Assembly: GCF_014650115.1 (NCBI RefSeq)
Contig: NZ_BMUI01000003.1
Coordinates: 62,001 to 126,000 of the forward strand
Reading direction: 5' to 3'
Source of the DNA: Streptomyces olivaceoviridis
Lineage (GTDB): Bacteria; Actinomycetota; Actinomycetes; Streptomycetales; Streptomycetaceae
DNA: 64,000 nucleotides
Shown piece by piece: positions 1 to 9,758 of this stretch; positions within the stretch are counted from its first letter, which is position 1, and each line of letters opens with the position of its first letter. Position numbers and translations under genes: made by a program. A model generated the notes under the pieces. It saw only the letters and a program-made list of their open reading frames with translations. It did no database searches and had not been told where the DNA came from.

Positions 1-2
1 CC

Positions 3-803
3 CTGGCCGAGGGCCTGCTGCCGTGGCGCGGAACGGCGTACCCGCGCCGGGACGAGCGCCCCGGACCCGCCGCCGTACCCACGACGGCGGCCCCGCCGGG
101 CCGGCCGCCCCGCAGCCGCGTCCTGCTGGGCTCGGCGGCCCTGGGCGTGGCGTTGACCCCGCTGCTGGTCCTCCTGTTCAGCCCCGCGCACTCCACCGAC
201 CGCCGCCCGGCGGCGACCCCCGCACCCTCCTCGGTGACGGTGACGGCGACGGTCTCGCTCCCCCCGCCTCCGTCCCCCTCCCCGTCGTCCTCGCCGTCCC
301 CCACGTCCAAGCCCCCGTCCCCCACCCCGACTTCGCACCGCCCGACCCCCATCCCGCCCCGCCGCGAGACGCCCCGCCCGACGCCTCCGCCCGCCCCGCC
401 GGGCGCCGCCTACGCCCAGGTGGTCAACCTCGCCACGGGCCGTTGCCTGGACATCCGCGACGGCGACCTGGCGGAGGGCGACGACGTCGTCACGGCCCCC
501 TGCGACCCGTCCCCGACCCAGCGCTGGAGCGTCGACGCCTCCCTGGGCGTGCTCCGCTCGGCGGCCGACGACGACTTCTGCCTGGACAGCCGGGGCTCGG
601 CCGACCGGGGCGTGGGCATCTGGGAGTGCGACTCGGTCCACGGCCGCAACGGCGAGAACCTCCGCTTCACCGTCGACCCCGACGGCACGATCCGCCCGGC
701 CGTCGCCATCGGGACGGCGGTGACCCCGGACGAGGGCGACGGCGTGTCCCTGCGCGCCCTGTCGGACGGCCTCGGGCAGCGGTGGCGGGCGGGGGCGCGG
801 TGA
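3..803 (+). CDS. Membrane-anchored ricin B-type lectin domain protein (5' partial)
   Basis: The frame is open from the first bases of the window, so the N-terminus lies upstream. The visible part has a short charged or proline-rich stretch, one membrane segment (VALTPLLVLLF, about residues 50-65 of the visible part), a long Pro/Ser/Thr spacer and a C-terminal beta-trefoil of about 130 residues. The trefoil has the ricin pattern: ATGRCLDI, a disulfide-type C pair (CLDI/APCD; FCLDS/WECD) and QxW motifs (TQRWSV, GQRWRAG). It probably displays a carbohydrate-binding domain outside the membrane. The missing N-terminus could be an anti-sigma or regulator-like cytoplasmic domain, which cannot be seen here. 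An ATG at 147 exists but lies inside the membrane segment, so it is unlikely to be the start. The gene converges on hutI. Confidence 0.75.
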   Translation: MAEGLLPWRGTAYPRRDERPGPAAVPTTAAPPGRPPRSRVLLGSAALGVALTPLLVLLFSPAHSTDRRPAATPAPSSVTVTATVSLPPPPSPSPSSSPSPTSKPPSPTPTSHRPTPIPPRRETPRPTPPPAPPGAAYAQVVNLATGRCLDIRDGDLAEGDDVVTAPCDPSPTQRWSVDASLGVLRSAADDDFCLDSRGSADRGVGIWECDSVHGRNGENLRFTVDPDGTIRPAVAIGTAVTPDEGDGVSLRALSDGLGQRWRAGAR

Positions 804-816
804 GCGTCCGGCTCGC

Positions 817-1992
817 TCACACCACCCGGACCCCGCGCCGCCACACGCCGCTGACCAGGGGTACGCCCGGGCGGTAGGCCAGGTGTACGTGGCTGGGGGC
901 GTCAAGGAGGGTCAGGTCGGCCAGGGCGCCGGGGGTGAGGCGGCCGATGTCCGTGCGGCGCAGGGCCGCCGCGCCGCCCGCCGTGGCCGACCAGACCGCC
1001 TCGTCCGGGGTCATCCGCATGTCGCGTACGGCCAGGGCGATGCAGAAGGGGAGGGAGGAGGTGAAGGACGAGCCGGGGTTGCAGTCGGTGGACAGGGCGA
1101 CCGTCACGCCCGCGTCCAGCAGCCGGCGGGCGTCCGGCCACTCGGCGCGGGTGGAGAACTCGGCGCCGGGGAGCAGGGTGGCGACCGTCGCGCTGTTGGC
1201 CAGGGCGTCCACGTCCGCGTCCGTGAGGTGGGTGCAGTGGTCGGCGCTGGCCGCGTCCAGTTCGACGGCCAGTTGGACGCCGGGGCCGTGGGAGAGCTGG
1301 TTGGCGTGGATGCGCGGGTGCAGGCCCTTCGCCTTGCCGGCCGTGAGGATCGCGCGGGCCTGGTCGCCGTCGAAGGCGCCCTTCTCGCAGAAGACGTCGA
1401 TCCAGCGGGCGTGCGGCGCGCAGGCGTCCAGCATCTCGCCGGTGACCAGGGCGACGTAGGCGGCCGGGTCGTCGGCGTAGTCCGGGGAGACGATGTGCGC
1501 GCCGAGGTACGTCACCTCGTCGGTGTGCCGCGCCGCGAGGCGCAGGGCGCGGGACTCGTCGTCGACGGTGAGGCCGTAGCCCGACTTGGTCTCGAAGGTG
1601 GTCGTGCCCTGGCGGAGGGCCTCGTCGAGGTAGCGGGTGAGGTTCGCCTCCAGTTCCGCGTCGCTCGCGGCCCGGGTGGCCGCGACCGTGGTGCGGATGC
1701 CGCCGGCCGTGTAGGAGCGGCCGGACATGCGGGCGTTGAACTCCTGCGTCCGGTCGCCCGCGAAGACCAGGTGGGAGTGGGAGTCCACGAAGCCCGGCAG
1801 CACCGCCCGGCCGCCCGCGTCGACCCGGTTGTCAGTGGCGGGTGCTTTGCTTGACTCACCGGTCCACACGACACGGTCGCCGTCGATGACGACGGCCGCG
1901 TCCTGGACCAGACCGAGGGGGGAGCCGTCACCCAGGGAGGGGTCGTTGGTGACCAGCGTGGCGATGTTGGTGATGACGGTGCTGCTGCTCAT
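817..1992 (-). CDS. hutI: Imidazolonepropionase
   Basis: Hydrolyses 4-imidazolone-5-propanoate to N-formimidoyl-L-glutamate, the third step of histidine degradation, in the cytosol. The protein has 391 residues, normal for the family. The amidohydrolase metal site is visible: HxH in [16 protein letters not shown] (about residues 67-81), a later THLTDAD segment and the conserved STDCNPGSS near residue 315. The ATG at 1992 was chosen because it begins the conserved N-terminus ([17 protein letters not shown]) and has a GAGGA ribosome site. The frame stays open further upstream, but only as a shadow of the neighbour. It is the last gene of the leftward hut operon, 29 nt after the deiminase gene. 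Confidence 0.95.
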   Translation of the reverse strand: MSSSTVITNIATLVTNDPSLGDGSPLGLVQDAAVVIDGDRVVWTGESSKAPATDNRVDAGGRAVLPGFVDSHSHLVFAGDRTQEFNARMSGRSYTAGGIRTTVAATRAASDAELEANLTRYLDEALRQGTTTFETKSGYGLTVDDESRALRLAARHTDEVTYLGAHIVSPDYADDPAAYVALVTGEMLDACAPHARWIDVFCEKGAFDGDQARAILTAGKAKGLHPRIHANQLSHGPGVQLAVELDAASADHCTHLTDADVDALANSATVATLLPGAEFSTRAEWPDARRLLDAGVTVALSTDCNPGSSFTSSLPFCIALAVRDMRMTPDEAVWSATAGGAAALRRTDIGRLTPGALADLTLLDAPSHVHLAYRPGVPLVSGVWRRGVRVV

Positions 1993-2021
1993 GGTGTCGT
2001 CCTCGTGGGGGTCTGCGTTGC

Positions 2022-3359
2022 TCAGCCGCGCAGGGCTTCGACGGCGGCGGCCAGCGCCTGCGGCACATGGGGTACGAGCGTGTGCACGCCGTCGCGTACG
2101 ACGTGCCGGCCACCCACGACCGTATGCCGTACGTCCGCCGCGCTCGCCGCGAATACGGCCGTCTCGGCGCCCAGCCTGGGCAGTGTCCCGGCCGTCCTGA
2201 CCGAGTCCAGGGCGATCGTCGTCAGGTCGGCGAGCGCGCCGGGCTCGATGGCGCCGGCGTCGTCCCAGCCGAGGGCGGCGTGGCCGTCGGCGGTGGCGGC
2301 CCGCAGCAGGGCGGCGGCCGTCCAGTGGCCCCGGGTGCGGGTGCGCAGCCGCTCGTTCAGCTCCATGGCGCGCGCCTCTTCGAGCACGTCGACGACGGCG
2401 TGGCTGTCGGAGCCGAGGGAGAGCGGGGAGCCGGCCCGCTGGAGGGCGACGGCCGGGCCGATGCCGTCGGCCAGGTCCCGTTCGGTCGTGGGGCACATGC
2501 AGGTGCCGGTGCCCGAGTCGCCGAGCAGGGTGATGTCCTCGTCGGTGAGGTGGGTGTTGTGCACCCCGGTGGTGCGCGGCCCGAGGACGCCGTGGTCGGC
2601 GAGCAGCCGGGTGGGCGTGCGGCCGTGCGCGGCGAGGCAGGCGTCGTTCTCGGCGGTCTGCTCCGACAGGTGCACGTGCAGCGGGGCCCGCCGCTCCTCG
2701 GCCCAGCGTGCCACGGTCGCCAACTGCCCGGCGGGCACGGCCCGTACGGAGTGGATCGCCGCTCCGATCCGCGCGTGGTCCCGCTCCTTGAGAACTGCAC
2801 AGCGTTCGGCCCAGGCCTCCGCGCTGCCGTCGGAGAACCGCTGCTGGTGGGCGGTGGGCGGCTCGCCGAAGCCGGCGGAGAGGTAGCAGGTGTCGAGGAG
2901 GGTGATCCGGATGCCGGCCTCGGCGGCGGCGGCGATCAGCGCCTCCCCCATGGCGTTGGGGTCGGCGTAGGGGGTGCCGCCGGGGGCGTGGTGCACGTAG
3001 TGGAACTCGCCGACACAGGTGATGCCGGCGAGGGCCATCTCGGCGTACACCGCGCGGGCCAGCGCCTGATAGGTCTCCGGGGTCAGACGGTCGGCGACGG
3101 AGTACATCACCTCGCGCCAGGTCCAGAAGGTCCCGGAGCCGACCTGGACGGTGCCGCGCAGCGCCCGGTGGAAGGCGTGGCTGTGGGCGTTGGCGAGCCC
3201 CGGCAGGGTGAGCCCGCGCAGCACCTCGGCGCCGGGCGGCGGCGTGGGCGTCCCGGTGCGCACGGCGGCGATCCGGCCGTCCGCCACCTCCACCGTGACC
3301 CCCGGCTCGACATAGGTGCCGAGCCAGGCGTGCTCCAGCCAGTAGGTCCCCTTGGTCAC
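2022..3359 (-). CDS. hutF: N-formimidoyl-L-glutamate deiminase
   Basis: Amidohydrolase-superfamily enzyme that deiminates formimidoylglutamate to N-formylglutamate and ammonia, the four-step-plus-one route of histidine breakdown. The protein has 445 residues. Key residues are HSH at about 59-61 ([15 protein letters not shown]), HVHLSEQ in the middle and [11 protein letters not shown] with the catalytic Asp near the C-terminus. It starts at a GTG whose bases overlap the stop of the upstream gene (GTGA), so translation is probably coupled. It sits between the M20 hydrolase and hutI. No N-formylglutamate amidohydrolase of the HutG type is seen nearby, which makes the M20 neighbour a candidate for the last step. 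Confidence 0.92.
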   Translation of the reverse strand: MTKGTYWLEHAWLGTYVEPGVTVEVADGRIAAVRTGTPTPPPGAEVLRGLTLPGLANAHSHAFHRALRGTVQVGSGTFWTWREVMYSVADRLTPETYQALARAVYAEMALAGITCVGEFHYVHHAPGGTPYADPNAMGEALIAAAAEAGIRITLLDTCYLSAGFGEPPTAHQQRFSDGSAEAWAERCAVLKERDHARIGAAIHSVRAVPAGQLATVARWAEERRAPLHVHLSEQTAENDACLAAHGRTPTRLLADHGVLGPRTTGVHNTHLTDEDITLLGDSGTGTCMCPTTERDLADGIGPAVALQRAGSPLSLGSDSHAVVDVLEEARAMELNERLRTRTRGHWTAAALLRAATADGHAALGWDDAGAIEPGALADLTTIALDSVRTAGTLPRLGAETAVFAASAADVRHTVVGGRHVVRDGVHTLVPHVPQALAAAVEALRG

Positions 3360-4639
3360 CTGCGGACCAGTCCTTCCAGTACGTCGGCGAGTGCGCGCAC
3401 CCCGGCCAGGCAGTCGTCCTCGGCGGCGGACTCGGCCGGGGAGTGCGAGACACCGGTGGGGTTGCGCACGAACAGCATGGCGGTCGGGATGCTCCCGGAG
3501 AGGATCCCGGCGTCGTGTCCCGCACCGGTCCCGAGGACGGGCACCGTGAGGCCGGTGTCCTTGCCCAGGATGCGGCCGAGTTCGTCCCGCAGGGCGTGGT
3601 CGAACTCCACGACCGGGGTGAAGGACTCCCGGACGACGTCGAGGTCGATGCCGTGGGCGTCGGCGTACTCCCGGGCCGCCTTCTCGACGCCGCCGACCAC
3701 CGTGTCCAGGGTGTCCTGGTCGGCGGCCCGGGAGTCGAGCCAGCCGCGCACGAGGGAGGGGATCGCGTTCACCCCGTTGGGCTCGACGGCGATCTTCCCG
3801 AAGGTGGCCACGGCACCGGCGAGTTCGGCCTCGCGGCGGGCGGCGAGCACGGTCTCGGCGTACGACAGCATCGGGTCGCGGCGGTCCACCAGCCGGGTGG
3901 TGCCGGCGTGGTTGGCCTCGCCCCGGAAGTCGAACCGCCACCGTCCGTGCGGCCAGATGGCACTGGCGATGCCGACCCGGTCGCCGGACAGGTCCAGCGC
4001 GCGGCCCTGTTCGACGTGCAGCTCCACGAAGGCGCCGATCCGGGCCAGCCGCTCGGGGTCGGGCCCGATGGCGTCGGGGTCGTACCCGGCCGCCTCCATG
4101 GCCCGGGGCAGGGTGATCCCGTCCCCGTCGGTGAGCCGGTGGGCCTGCTCGGCGGTGAGCTGCCCGGCGGTGAGCCGGGAGCCGACGCAGGCGAGTCCGA
4201 ACCGGGCGCCCTCCTCGTCCCCGAAGTTGACGATGGCGAGCGGCTTGGCGAACTCGACGTCCCGGCCGCGCAGTTCGTCCAGCGCGGCGAAGGACGACAC
4301 GATCCCGAGGGGCCCGTCGAAGGCCCCGCCGTCCGGCACGGAGTCCAGGTGCGACCCGGTGACGACGGCGTCCCCGGCGGCCGGATCCCCCAGCCAGGCC
4401 CACTGGTTCCCGTTCCGGTCGACCTCGTAGGCGAGCCCGCGGTCCTCGGCCTGCTGCCGGAACCAGGCCCGGCACTCGGCGTCCGCCCCGGTCCAGGCGT
4501 AGCGCCGGTAACCGCCGGAGTCGGGGTGCCGGCCGACGGGGAGCAGCTCGCGCCACATCTCCTGGAAGGAGGTCCCGGGCCGGCGGCGGTCGTCCCGCTG
4601 GGCGGGAGTGTCGCCGTGCCCGCCCTCGCCTGCCGTCAC
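3356..4639 (-). CDS. M20-family amidohydrolase (allantoate amidohydrolase / N-carbamoyl-amino-acid hydrolase type)
   Basis: Dinuclear zinc peptidase-like amidohydrolase of 427 residues. Metal ligands are visible in [19 protein letters not shown] (H97, D108), GDEEGARFG and ELHVEQG, and the lid-domain residues in ANHAGTT and a C-terminal GAGHDAG. The family cleaves N-carbamoyl or ureido amides (allantoate, N-carbamoyl amino acids). Lying in the middle of the hut operon with 4-nt GTGA overlaps on both sides, it is most simply explained as part of histidine catabolism, possibly deformylating N-formylglutamate; that role is inference. The GTG start at 4639 overlaps the hutU stop. A true allantoate role cannot be excluded from sequence. 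Confidence 0.85.
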   Translation of the reverse strand: MTAGEGGHGDTPAQRDDRRRPGTSFQEMWRELLPVGRHPDSGGYRRYAWTGADAECRAWFRQQAEDRGLAYEVDRNGNQWAWLGDPAAGDAVVTGSHLDSVPDGGAFDGPLGIVSSFAALDELRGRDVEFAKPLAIVNFGDEEGARFGLACVGSRLTAGQLTAEQAHRLTDGDGITLPRAMEAAGYDPDAIGPDPERLARIGAFVELHVEQGRALDLSGDRVGIASAIWPHGRWRFDFRGEANHAGTTRLVDRRDPMLSYAETVLAARREAELAGAVATFGKIAVEPNGVNAIPSLVRGWLDSRAADQDTLDTVVGGVEKAAREYADAHGIDLDVVRESFTPVVEFDHALRDELGRILGKDTGLTVPVLGTGAGHDAGILSGSIPTAMLFVRNPTGVSHSPAESAAEDDCLAGVRALADVLEGLVRR

Positions 4640-6300
4640 GCCTCGTCACCCTCACGCATGGGCACGCGGACCCCCCGCTCGGCCGCGACCGACTCGGCGA
4701 TGTCGTAGCCCGCGTCCACGTGCCGGATGACACCCATCCCGGGGTCGTTGGTGAGGACGCGCCGGATCTTCTCGCCACCCAGCTTCGTGCCGTCGGCCAC
4801 GGTGACCTGACCGGCGTGGATGGACCGCCCCATGCCCACGCCGCCACCGTGGTGGATGGACACCCAGGAGGCGCCCGAGGCCACGTTGACCATCGCGTTC
4901 AGCAGCGGCCAGTCGGCGATCGCGTCGGACCCGTCGAGCATGGCCTCGGTCTCCCGGTACGGCGAGGCGACGGACCCGCAGTCGAGGTGGTCACGGCCGA
5001 TGGCCAGCGGCGCGGCCAGCTCACCGCTCGCCACCATGTCGTTGAACCGCTCGCCGGCCTTGTCCCGCTCGCCGTAGCCGAGCCAGCAGATGCGGGCGGG
5101 CAGGCCCTGGAAGTGGACGCGCTCGCCGGCCATCTTGATCCAGCGGGCGAGGGACTCGTTCTCGGGGAACAGCTCCAGGATCGCCTTGTCGGTCTTGGCG
5201 ATGTCGGCCGGGTCGCCGGACAGGGCCGCCCAGCGGAAGGGGCCCTTGCCCTCGCAGAACAGCGGGCGGATGTAGGCGGGGACGAAGCCGGGGAAGGCGA
5301 ACGCCCGGTCGTAGCCGGCGAGCTGGGCCTCGCCCCGGATGGAGTTGCCGTAGTCGAAGACCTCGGCGCCGGCGTCCATGAAGCCGACCATGGCCTCCAC
5401 GTGCTTCGCCATGGACTCACGGGCGCGGGTGGTGAAGCCGGCCGGGTCCTTCGCCGCCTCGGCGGCCATGTCCTCGAAGGCCACGCCCACCGGGAGGTAC
5501 GCCAGCGGGTCGTGGGCGGAGGTCTGGTCGGTGACGATGTCGATGGGGGCGTTCATCGCGAGGAGCTGCGGGACCAGTTCGGCCGCGTTGCCGAGGACGC
5601 CGATGGACAGCGGGCGGCGCGCGTCCCGGGCCTCCACGGCCAGTTGGAGCGCGTGGTCCAGGGAGTCGGCCTTGACGTCCAGGTAGCGGTGCTCGATGCG
5701 GCGCTCGATGGCGCGCGGGTCGCAGTCGACACAGATCGCGACGCCGTCGTTCATGGTCACGGCGAGCGGCTGGGCGCCGCCCATGCCGCCGAGGCCGGCG
5801 GTCAGGGTGATGGTGCCGGCCAGGGTGCCGCCGAACTTCTTCGCGGCGACGGCGGCGAAGGTCTCGTAGGTGCCCTGGAGGATGCCCTGGGTGCCGATGT
5901 AGATCCAGGAGCCGGCGGTCATCTGGCCGTACATGGTCAGGCCAAGGGCCTCCAGGCGCCGGAACTCCTCCCAGTTGGCCCAGTCGCCGACCAGGTTGGA
6001 GTTGGCGATGAGGACGCGCGGGGCCCACTCGTGGGTCTGCATCACGCCGACCGGGCGGCCGGACTGGACCAGCATGGTCTCGTCCTGCTTGAGGGTCTTC
6101 AGGGTGCGGACCATGGCGTCGAAGGAGCGCCAGTCACGGGCGGCCTTGCCGGTGCCGCCGTAGACGACGAGCTTGTCGGGGTGCTCGGCGACCTCGGGGT
6201 CGAGATTGTTCTGGAGCATGCGCAGGGCGGCTTCCTGCTGCCAGCCCAGGGCGTTCAGTTCCGTGCCGCGCGGTGCTCGTACGGGGCGGGGTCCCGACAT
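4636..6300 (-). CDS. hutU: Urocanate hydratase (urocanase)
   Basis: Converts urocanate to imidazolonepropionate with tightly bound NAD+ as electrophile. The protein has 554 residues, typical of urocanases. Diagnostic segments are [27 protein letters not shown] read as two blocks, [17 protein letters not shown], the glycine-rich NAD region [10 protein letters not shown] and [15 protein letters not shown] with the conserved Cys. The ATG at 6300 was preferred over the longer frame because it is preceded by AGGAGGAGG and begins the conserved [12 protein letters not shown]. It is the first gene of the hut operon. Histidase (hutH) is not in the window. Confidence 0.96.
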   Translation of the reverse strand: MSGPRPVRAPRGTELNALGWQQEAALRMLQNNLDPEVAEHPDKLVVYGGTGKAARDWRSFDAMVRTLKTLKQDETMLVQSGRPVGVMQTHEWAPRVLIANSNLVGDWANWEEFRRLEALGLTMYGQMTAGSWIYIGTQGILQGTYETFAAVAAKKFGGTLAGTITLTAGLGGMGGAQPLAVTMNDGVAICVDCDPRAIERRIEHRYLDVKADSLDHALQLAVEARDARRPLSIGVLGNAAELVPQLLAMNAPIDIVTDQTSAHDPLAYLPVGVAFEDMAAEAAKDPAGFTTRARESMAKHVEAMVGFMDAGAEVFDYGNSIRGEAQLAGYDRAFAFPGFVPAYIRPLFCEGKGPFRWAALSGDPADIAKTDKAILELFPENESLARWIKMAGERVHFQGLPARICWLGYGERDKAGERFNDMVASGELAAPLAIGRDHLDCGSVASPYRETEAMLDGSDAIADWPLLNAMVNVASGASWVSIHHGGGVGMGRSIHAGQVTVADGTKLGGEKIRRVLTNDPGMGVIRHVDAGYDIAESVAAERGVRVPMREGDEA

Positions 6301-6324
6301 CGTCAGCCTCCTCCTGTGCCTACG

Positions 6325-6362
6325 TCTATTCACATCCTGTAGGTCTGAATAGAGCTAGTCAA
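6325..6362 (-). promoter_or_regulatory. hut operon promoter with overlapping inverted repeat
   Basis: On the minus strand a good sigma-70-like promoter is visible: TTGACT (6357-6362), 17-nt spacer, CAGGAT (6334-6339). An 8-bp perfect inverted repeat, TCTATTCA / TGAATAGA with a 13-nt spacer (6325-6353), spans the spacer and the -10, as expected for a repressor site. TCTATTCAGAC from this repeat recurs upstream of the NCS1 permease gene. Regulation by the nearby RpiR protein is inference. Confidence 0.6.
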
Positions 6363-6440
6363 TACGCCGGGACGGCCCCGTCCGCGCGCGGCGGGTGTTT
6401 GGCTGGATGCACCGGTAGCCGGGAGTAGGACGGAGAAGCC

Positions 6441-7844
6441 GTGGCGGAGATCGAGACGGTCGGGGACATCGGGAGCGAGGCGCGGGGGCGGGTGGCCCGC
6501 CGGGACCGGGCCGTGCGGGCCGCCGTCGAGCGGGGGCTGCTGGGTCCGGACGCGGCCGTGGTGGGCCTGCTGGACGTCGTCGGCATCCGGGAGTCGGCGG
6601 CGGCGCTGCGGGCGGCGTTCGACGCGGTCGTGCCGCCCGGCACACCGGTGCTGCACGCCTTCGCGGTGAAGGCGACACCGCTGGTGCCGGTGGTGCGGCT
6701 GCTGCACGAGGCGGGCATCGGCGCGGAGGTGGCGAGCCCCGGCGAGCTGGCGCTGGCCCGGACGGCCGGGGTGCCGCCCGCCCGGACGGTGCTGGACTCG
6801 CCGGCCAAGACCCCGGCCGAGTTGCGCGAGGCGCTGTCCCTGGGCATCGCGGTGAACGCGGACAACCCGCAGGAGCTGGACCGGCTCGACGCCCTCGTGC
6901 GCGCCGCGCCCACCCGGTCCCCGCTCGGGCTCCGGGTCAACCCGCAGATCGGCGGCGGCACCATCGGGGCGACCTCCACGGCGACGCGGACCTCGAAGTT
7001 CGGGGTGGCGCTGCGGGACGCGGGGGCGCGCGACTGGGTCGTCCGGGCGTACGCGGAGCGGCCGTGGCTGACCCGGCTGCACGCGCACACCGGTTCGCAG
7101 GGCATCCCGCTGCCGCTGCTGGCGCGGGGGGTGGCGGAGGTGTACGCGCTCGCGGAGGAGATCAACGCGGTCGTCGGGCGGCGGCAGGTCGACACGGTCG
7201 ACATCGGCGGCGGGCTGCCGGTGAACCTCGTGTCGGAGGAGACGACACCGTCGTACGCCGCCTACGCGCGGCTGCTCGCCGAGCAGGTGCCGGGGCTGTT
7301 CGACGGGCGGTACGGGCTGGTGACCGAGTTCGGGCGGTCGCTGCTGGCCAAGTACGGGACGGTGGTGGCCCGGGTGGAGTACGCCAAGAGCGCGGGCGGG
7401 CGGCGGATCGCGGTGACGCACGCGGGCGTGCAGGTGGCGACGCGGACGGTGTACGTGCCGGGCACGTGGCCGCTGCGGATCGCCGCGTACGACGCCGGGG
7501 GGCGGCCGAAGGCGGGGCCGGAGGTGGTGCAGGACGTGGCCGGGCCGGCCTGCTTCTCGGGCGACCTGCTCGCCGAGGGACGCGCGCTGCCCCTGCTGGA
7601 CCAGGGCGACTACGCGGCGGCGCTGGACACGGGCGCGTACTACTTCGCCCACCACTACGCGTACAACTCCCTCGCCCGGCCGGGCGTCTACGGCTACGCG
7701 CCGGACGGCGAGGGGGGCGTCGCCTTCGCCACCGTACGGGAGCCGCAGACCGTCGCGGAGGTGGTGGCGGAGTCGGGAGGGGCGCACGCGTCCGCACTGA
7801 CCGGCCTCCCGGGCGCCACCGGCGGGCACCCTGCGCCACGGTGA
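6441..7844 (+). CDS. PLP-dependent fold-type III decarboxylase (DapDC/ornithine decarboxylase 2 family)
   Basis: Alanine-racemase-fold decarboxylase of 467 residues. It shows the PLP lysine K77 in HAFAVKATP, the HTGSQG segment, the phosphate-binding DIGGGLP, TEFGRSL and the C-terminal cysteine block ACFSGDLLAEG, followed by YYFAHHYAYNS. These fit the diaminopimelate/arginine/ornithine decarboxylase group 4, but it diverges from housekeeping LysA and the substrate is not clear. It starts at GTG 6441 and is divergent from hutU, sharing a 140-nt intergenic region, so an amino-acid catabolic or polyamine role is plausible. It has no operon partner downstream. Confidence 0.8.
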   Translation: MAEIETVGDIGSEARGRVARRDRAVRAAVERGLLGPDAAVVGLLDVVGIRESAAALRAAFDAVVPPGTPVLHAFAVKATPLVPVVRLLHEAGIGAEVASPGELALARTAGVPPARTVLDSPAKTPAELREALSLGIAVNADNPQELDRLDALVRAAPTRSPLGLRVNPQIGGGTIGATSTATRTSKFGVALRDAGARDWVVRAYAERPWLTRLHAHTGSQGIPLPLLARGVAEVYALAEEINAVVGRRQVDTVDIGGGLPVNLVSEETTPSYAAYARLLAEQVPGLFDGRYGLVTEFGRSLLAKYGTVVARVEYAKSAGGRRIAVTHAGVQVATRTVYVPGTWPLRIAAYDAGGRPKAGPEVVQDVAGPACFSGDLLAEGRALPLLDQGDYAAALDTGAYYFAHHYAYNSLARPGVYGYAPDGEGGVAFATVREPQTVAEVVAESGGAHASALTGLPGATGGHPAPR

Positions 7845-7993
7845 TCAACTCCCGCGTCCCACAGGCCAGTTGACCCACACTAGTACGCCCGGCGCATGTT
7901 CCAACGGAAAATGCCAAAGGCCTCACCTCCCGCACACACGTTGCGTAGTGTCGGCGTCACTCAACCGGAGTCCCAGGCGGGAGGGGAGCCACG

Positions 7994-8377
7994 GTGCCCG
8001 GAATCGACGAGTGCCTGCTGGAAGCGATGCGGTTGCCCGGTGCCCGGGGCGCCGCCCTGGTGGACTGGACGAGCGGACTGGCCCTCGGCGCGGTCGGGGA
8101 GGCGCCCGGCGGCGACCACGAGACGACCGCCGCCGAGGCCGCCGAACTCGCCCGGATGGCCGCCGAGCACGGCACCTTCGCGGCGGGCGGCGACGACCTG
8201 CCCCCCGTGGAGGACGTGATCATCAGCAACGGGGACAGCTACCACCTGCTGCGCTTCGTGGACACGTCCTTCGACAGCAGCGTGTTCCTGCACCTGTGGC
8301 TCGGCCGCGAGGAGGGCAACCTCGCGCTCGCCCGGATCCGGCTCGGTGAGATGGCCGCCCGGCTGGTGCTGGGATGA
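7994..8377 (+). CDS. Roadblock/LC7 domain protein (first of operon)
   Basis: A 127-residue alpha/beta Roadblock/LC7 (MglB-like) protein. The N-terminal block GARGAALVDWTSGLALGAVG matches the equivalent block of the fourth gene (GATGVALVDYTSGMALGTMG), so the two are paralogues. Proteins of this fold usually dimerise and act on small Ras-like GTPases. It starts at GTG after a GGGAGC site and overlaps the next gene by 4 nt (ATGA). No GTPase, DUF742 or sensor-kinase gene accompanies it, unlike the usual Streptomyces conservons. Confidence 0.85.
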   Translation: MPGIDECLLEAMRLPGARGAALVDWTSGLALGAVGEAPGGDHETTAAEAAELARMAAEHGTFAAGGDDLPPVEDVIISNGDSYHLLRFVDTSFDSSVFLHLWLGREEGNLALARIRLGEMAARLVLG

Positions 8378-9237
8378 CCGTGGTCGGCACCCCGCCGCCG
8401 GCCCTCCCGGTCCGGGACAAGGGGGCCGGGCGCGCCCTGTCCCCGATGCTCACCCGGCTCGCCGAGGAGCGGGCCACCGGCGTCCTGGTCCGCGAGCACG
8501 GCGTCCTGCACCTCGCCGAGGGCCGGGTGGTGCACGCCGAGAGCCCCCTCGCCCCCGGCCTCGACGTGCTCCTCACGGCCCACGGCACCCTCGCGGCCAC
8601 CGCCTGGCAGCAGGCGGCGGCACGGACCACGGGACCCCTGCTCGCGGCCGAACTCCTGCTGCGCTCCGGGGTGCTGCCCACCGGTGCGCTGGAGCTGTGC
8701 CATCTGGACGCACTGTACGACGCCGGGTACTTCGCACTGGCGCCGAGCAGCACACCGGGACGGTTCCGGTACGACTCCACGCCCCGGCTCGGCCCGCTGC
8801 CCTCGGTGCCGGTGGTCGCGCTGGAACGCGAGACATTGCGCCGCCGGCTGCTGCTGCACCGGCTGTGGCCCGACCCGGCCGCCGACACCGCCCCGCTGAT
8901 CCGGGCGGACCCGGCCGCCGGCCGCGCCCCGGCGAACCCGGCCGGGCCCACCACGCCGGCCACCCAGGCCGCTTCCGCCACCCCGGTGACACCCCGGCAG
9001 CGGGCCGTCCTGGACCGCGTGGACGGCGTCCGCACGGCCACCGACATCGCCCGGAACCTGGGCCGGCAGGCGTTCCACACGCTGGTCGACGTGCGCCGGC
9101 TGACGGCGGCCGGGCAGATCGCACCCCTGCCCACGGCACCGTCCGCCCCGCCGCCCCCGCCCCCGCTCGGCCAGGTCACCACCGACCCCGACATCGCGCT
9201 GCTGAAGAGGCTCAGGGATGCGCTGGAGGCGCTTTGA
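8374..9237 (+). CDS. DUF4388/PATAN-like domain protein with C-terminal winged-helix segment
   Basis: A 287-residue cytosolic protein. The N-terminal part (about residues 20-110, LTRLAEERATGVLVREHGVLHLAEGRVVHAES in short blocks) resembles the DUF4388 or PATAN-type domains found with Roadblock and two-component proteins. An Ala/Pro-rich hinge near 175-215 leads to a compact helical segment (VLDRVDGVRTATDIARNL, VDVRRLTAAGQI) that looks like a winged helix. It ends in another Pro run and a short helix. It is translationally coupled to the preceding Roadblock gene. The function is unknown; a scaffold or transcription-linked output is an inference. Confidence 0.7.
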   Translation: MTVVGTPPPALPVRDKGAGRALSPMLTRLAEERATGVLVREHGVLHLAEGRVVHAESPLAPGLDVLLTAHGTLAATAWQQAAARTTGPLLAAELLLRSGVLPTGALELCHLDALYDAGYFALAPSSTPGRFRYDSTPRLGPLPSVPVVALERETLRRRLLLHRLWPDPAADTAPLIRADPAAGRAPANPAGPTTPATQAASATPVTPRQRAVLDRVDGVRTATDIARNLGRQAFHTLVDVRRLTAAGQIAPLPTAPSAPPPPPPLGQVTTDPDIALLKRLRDALEAL

Positions 9238-9268
9238 ACGGCACCGCCCCGCCGAGAGGAGAGACCTG

Positions 9269-9748
9269 ATGGTGGCCGAAGAGGACCTGCGGACCGTCCT
9301 GGAGGAGCTGCTGCGGCTGCGCACCCGGGTACCGCAGCTCACCGGCGCCCTCGCGGCCGGCGTCGACGGCCTCGTCGTCGCCCACGACACCCCCGGGGTC
9401 GACCCGGAGGGCCTGGCCGCGCTCACCGCCGCCGCGCTCGGGGTCGCCGTGCGGGTCACCGACGCCACCGGGCACGGCGGCTTCCGGGAGCTGCTGGTGC
9501 GCGGCGAGCGCGGCTACATCGCCACCTACGCGGCCGGCCGCACCGCCGTCCTGACCCTGCTCGCGCAGGACCGGGTCAACGTCGGCCGGCTGCACCTGGA
9601 GGGGCGCCGGGCCGGCGCCCGGATCGGGGAGCTGCTGGACGCGGCCGAGGCCGTACGCCCGCTCCCGAGGACCACCCCCGCACGGACCCGCACTTCCCGC
9701 GCGCCCCGCACCACGGCCGCCGAGGCGCGCACCGCAACCGACAGCTGA
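9269..9748 (+). CDS. Roadblock/LC7 domain protein (divergent member)
   Basis: 159 residues from the ATG at 9269, preceded by GAGAGGAGAG; a longer frame from 9218 would overlap the previous gene and lacks a ribosome site. The order LRTRVPQLTGALAAGVDGLVVAHD, ALGVAVRVTDATGHGGFRELLVRGERGYIATYAAG and VLTLLAQDRVNVGRLHLEGRR fits the Roadblock/LC7 sheet-helix plan. The C-terminus is a basic Thr/Arg/Pro tail. It probably forms heterodimers with the adjacent Roadblock proteins. Confidence 0.78.
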   Translation: MVAEEDLRTVLEELLRLRTRVPQLTGALAAGVDGLVVAHDTPGVDPEGLAALTAAALGVAVRVTDATGHGGFRELLVRGERGYIATYAAGRTAVLTLLAQDRVNVGRLHLEGRRAGARIGELLDAAEAVRPLPRTTPARTRTSRAPRTTAAEARTATDS

Positions 9749-9758
9749 GAGGACCACC

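Noticed and set aside
817..3525. A 902-residue leftward frame joining hutI with upstream sequence
   Set aside because: The upstream half is the shadow of hutF in another frame; hutI starts with its own ribosome site at 1992.
2067..4430. Long rightward frame of 787 residues across the hut operon
   Set aside because: It is antisense to three well-conserved enzymes and low in motif content, as expected from high-GC codon bias.
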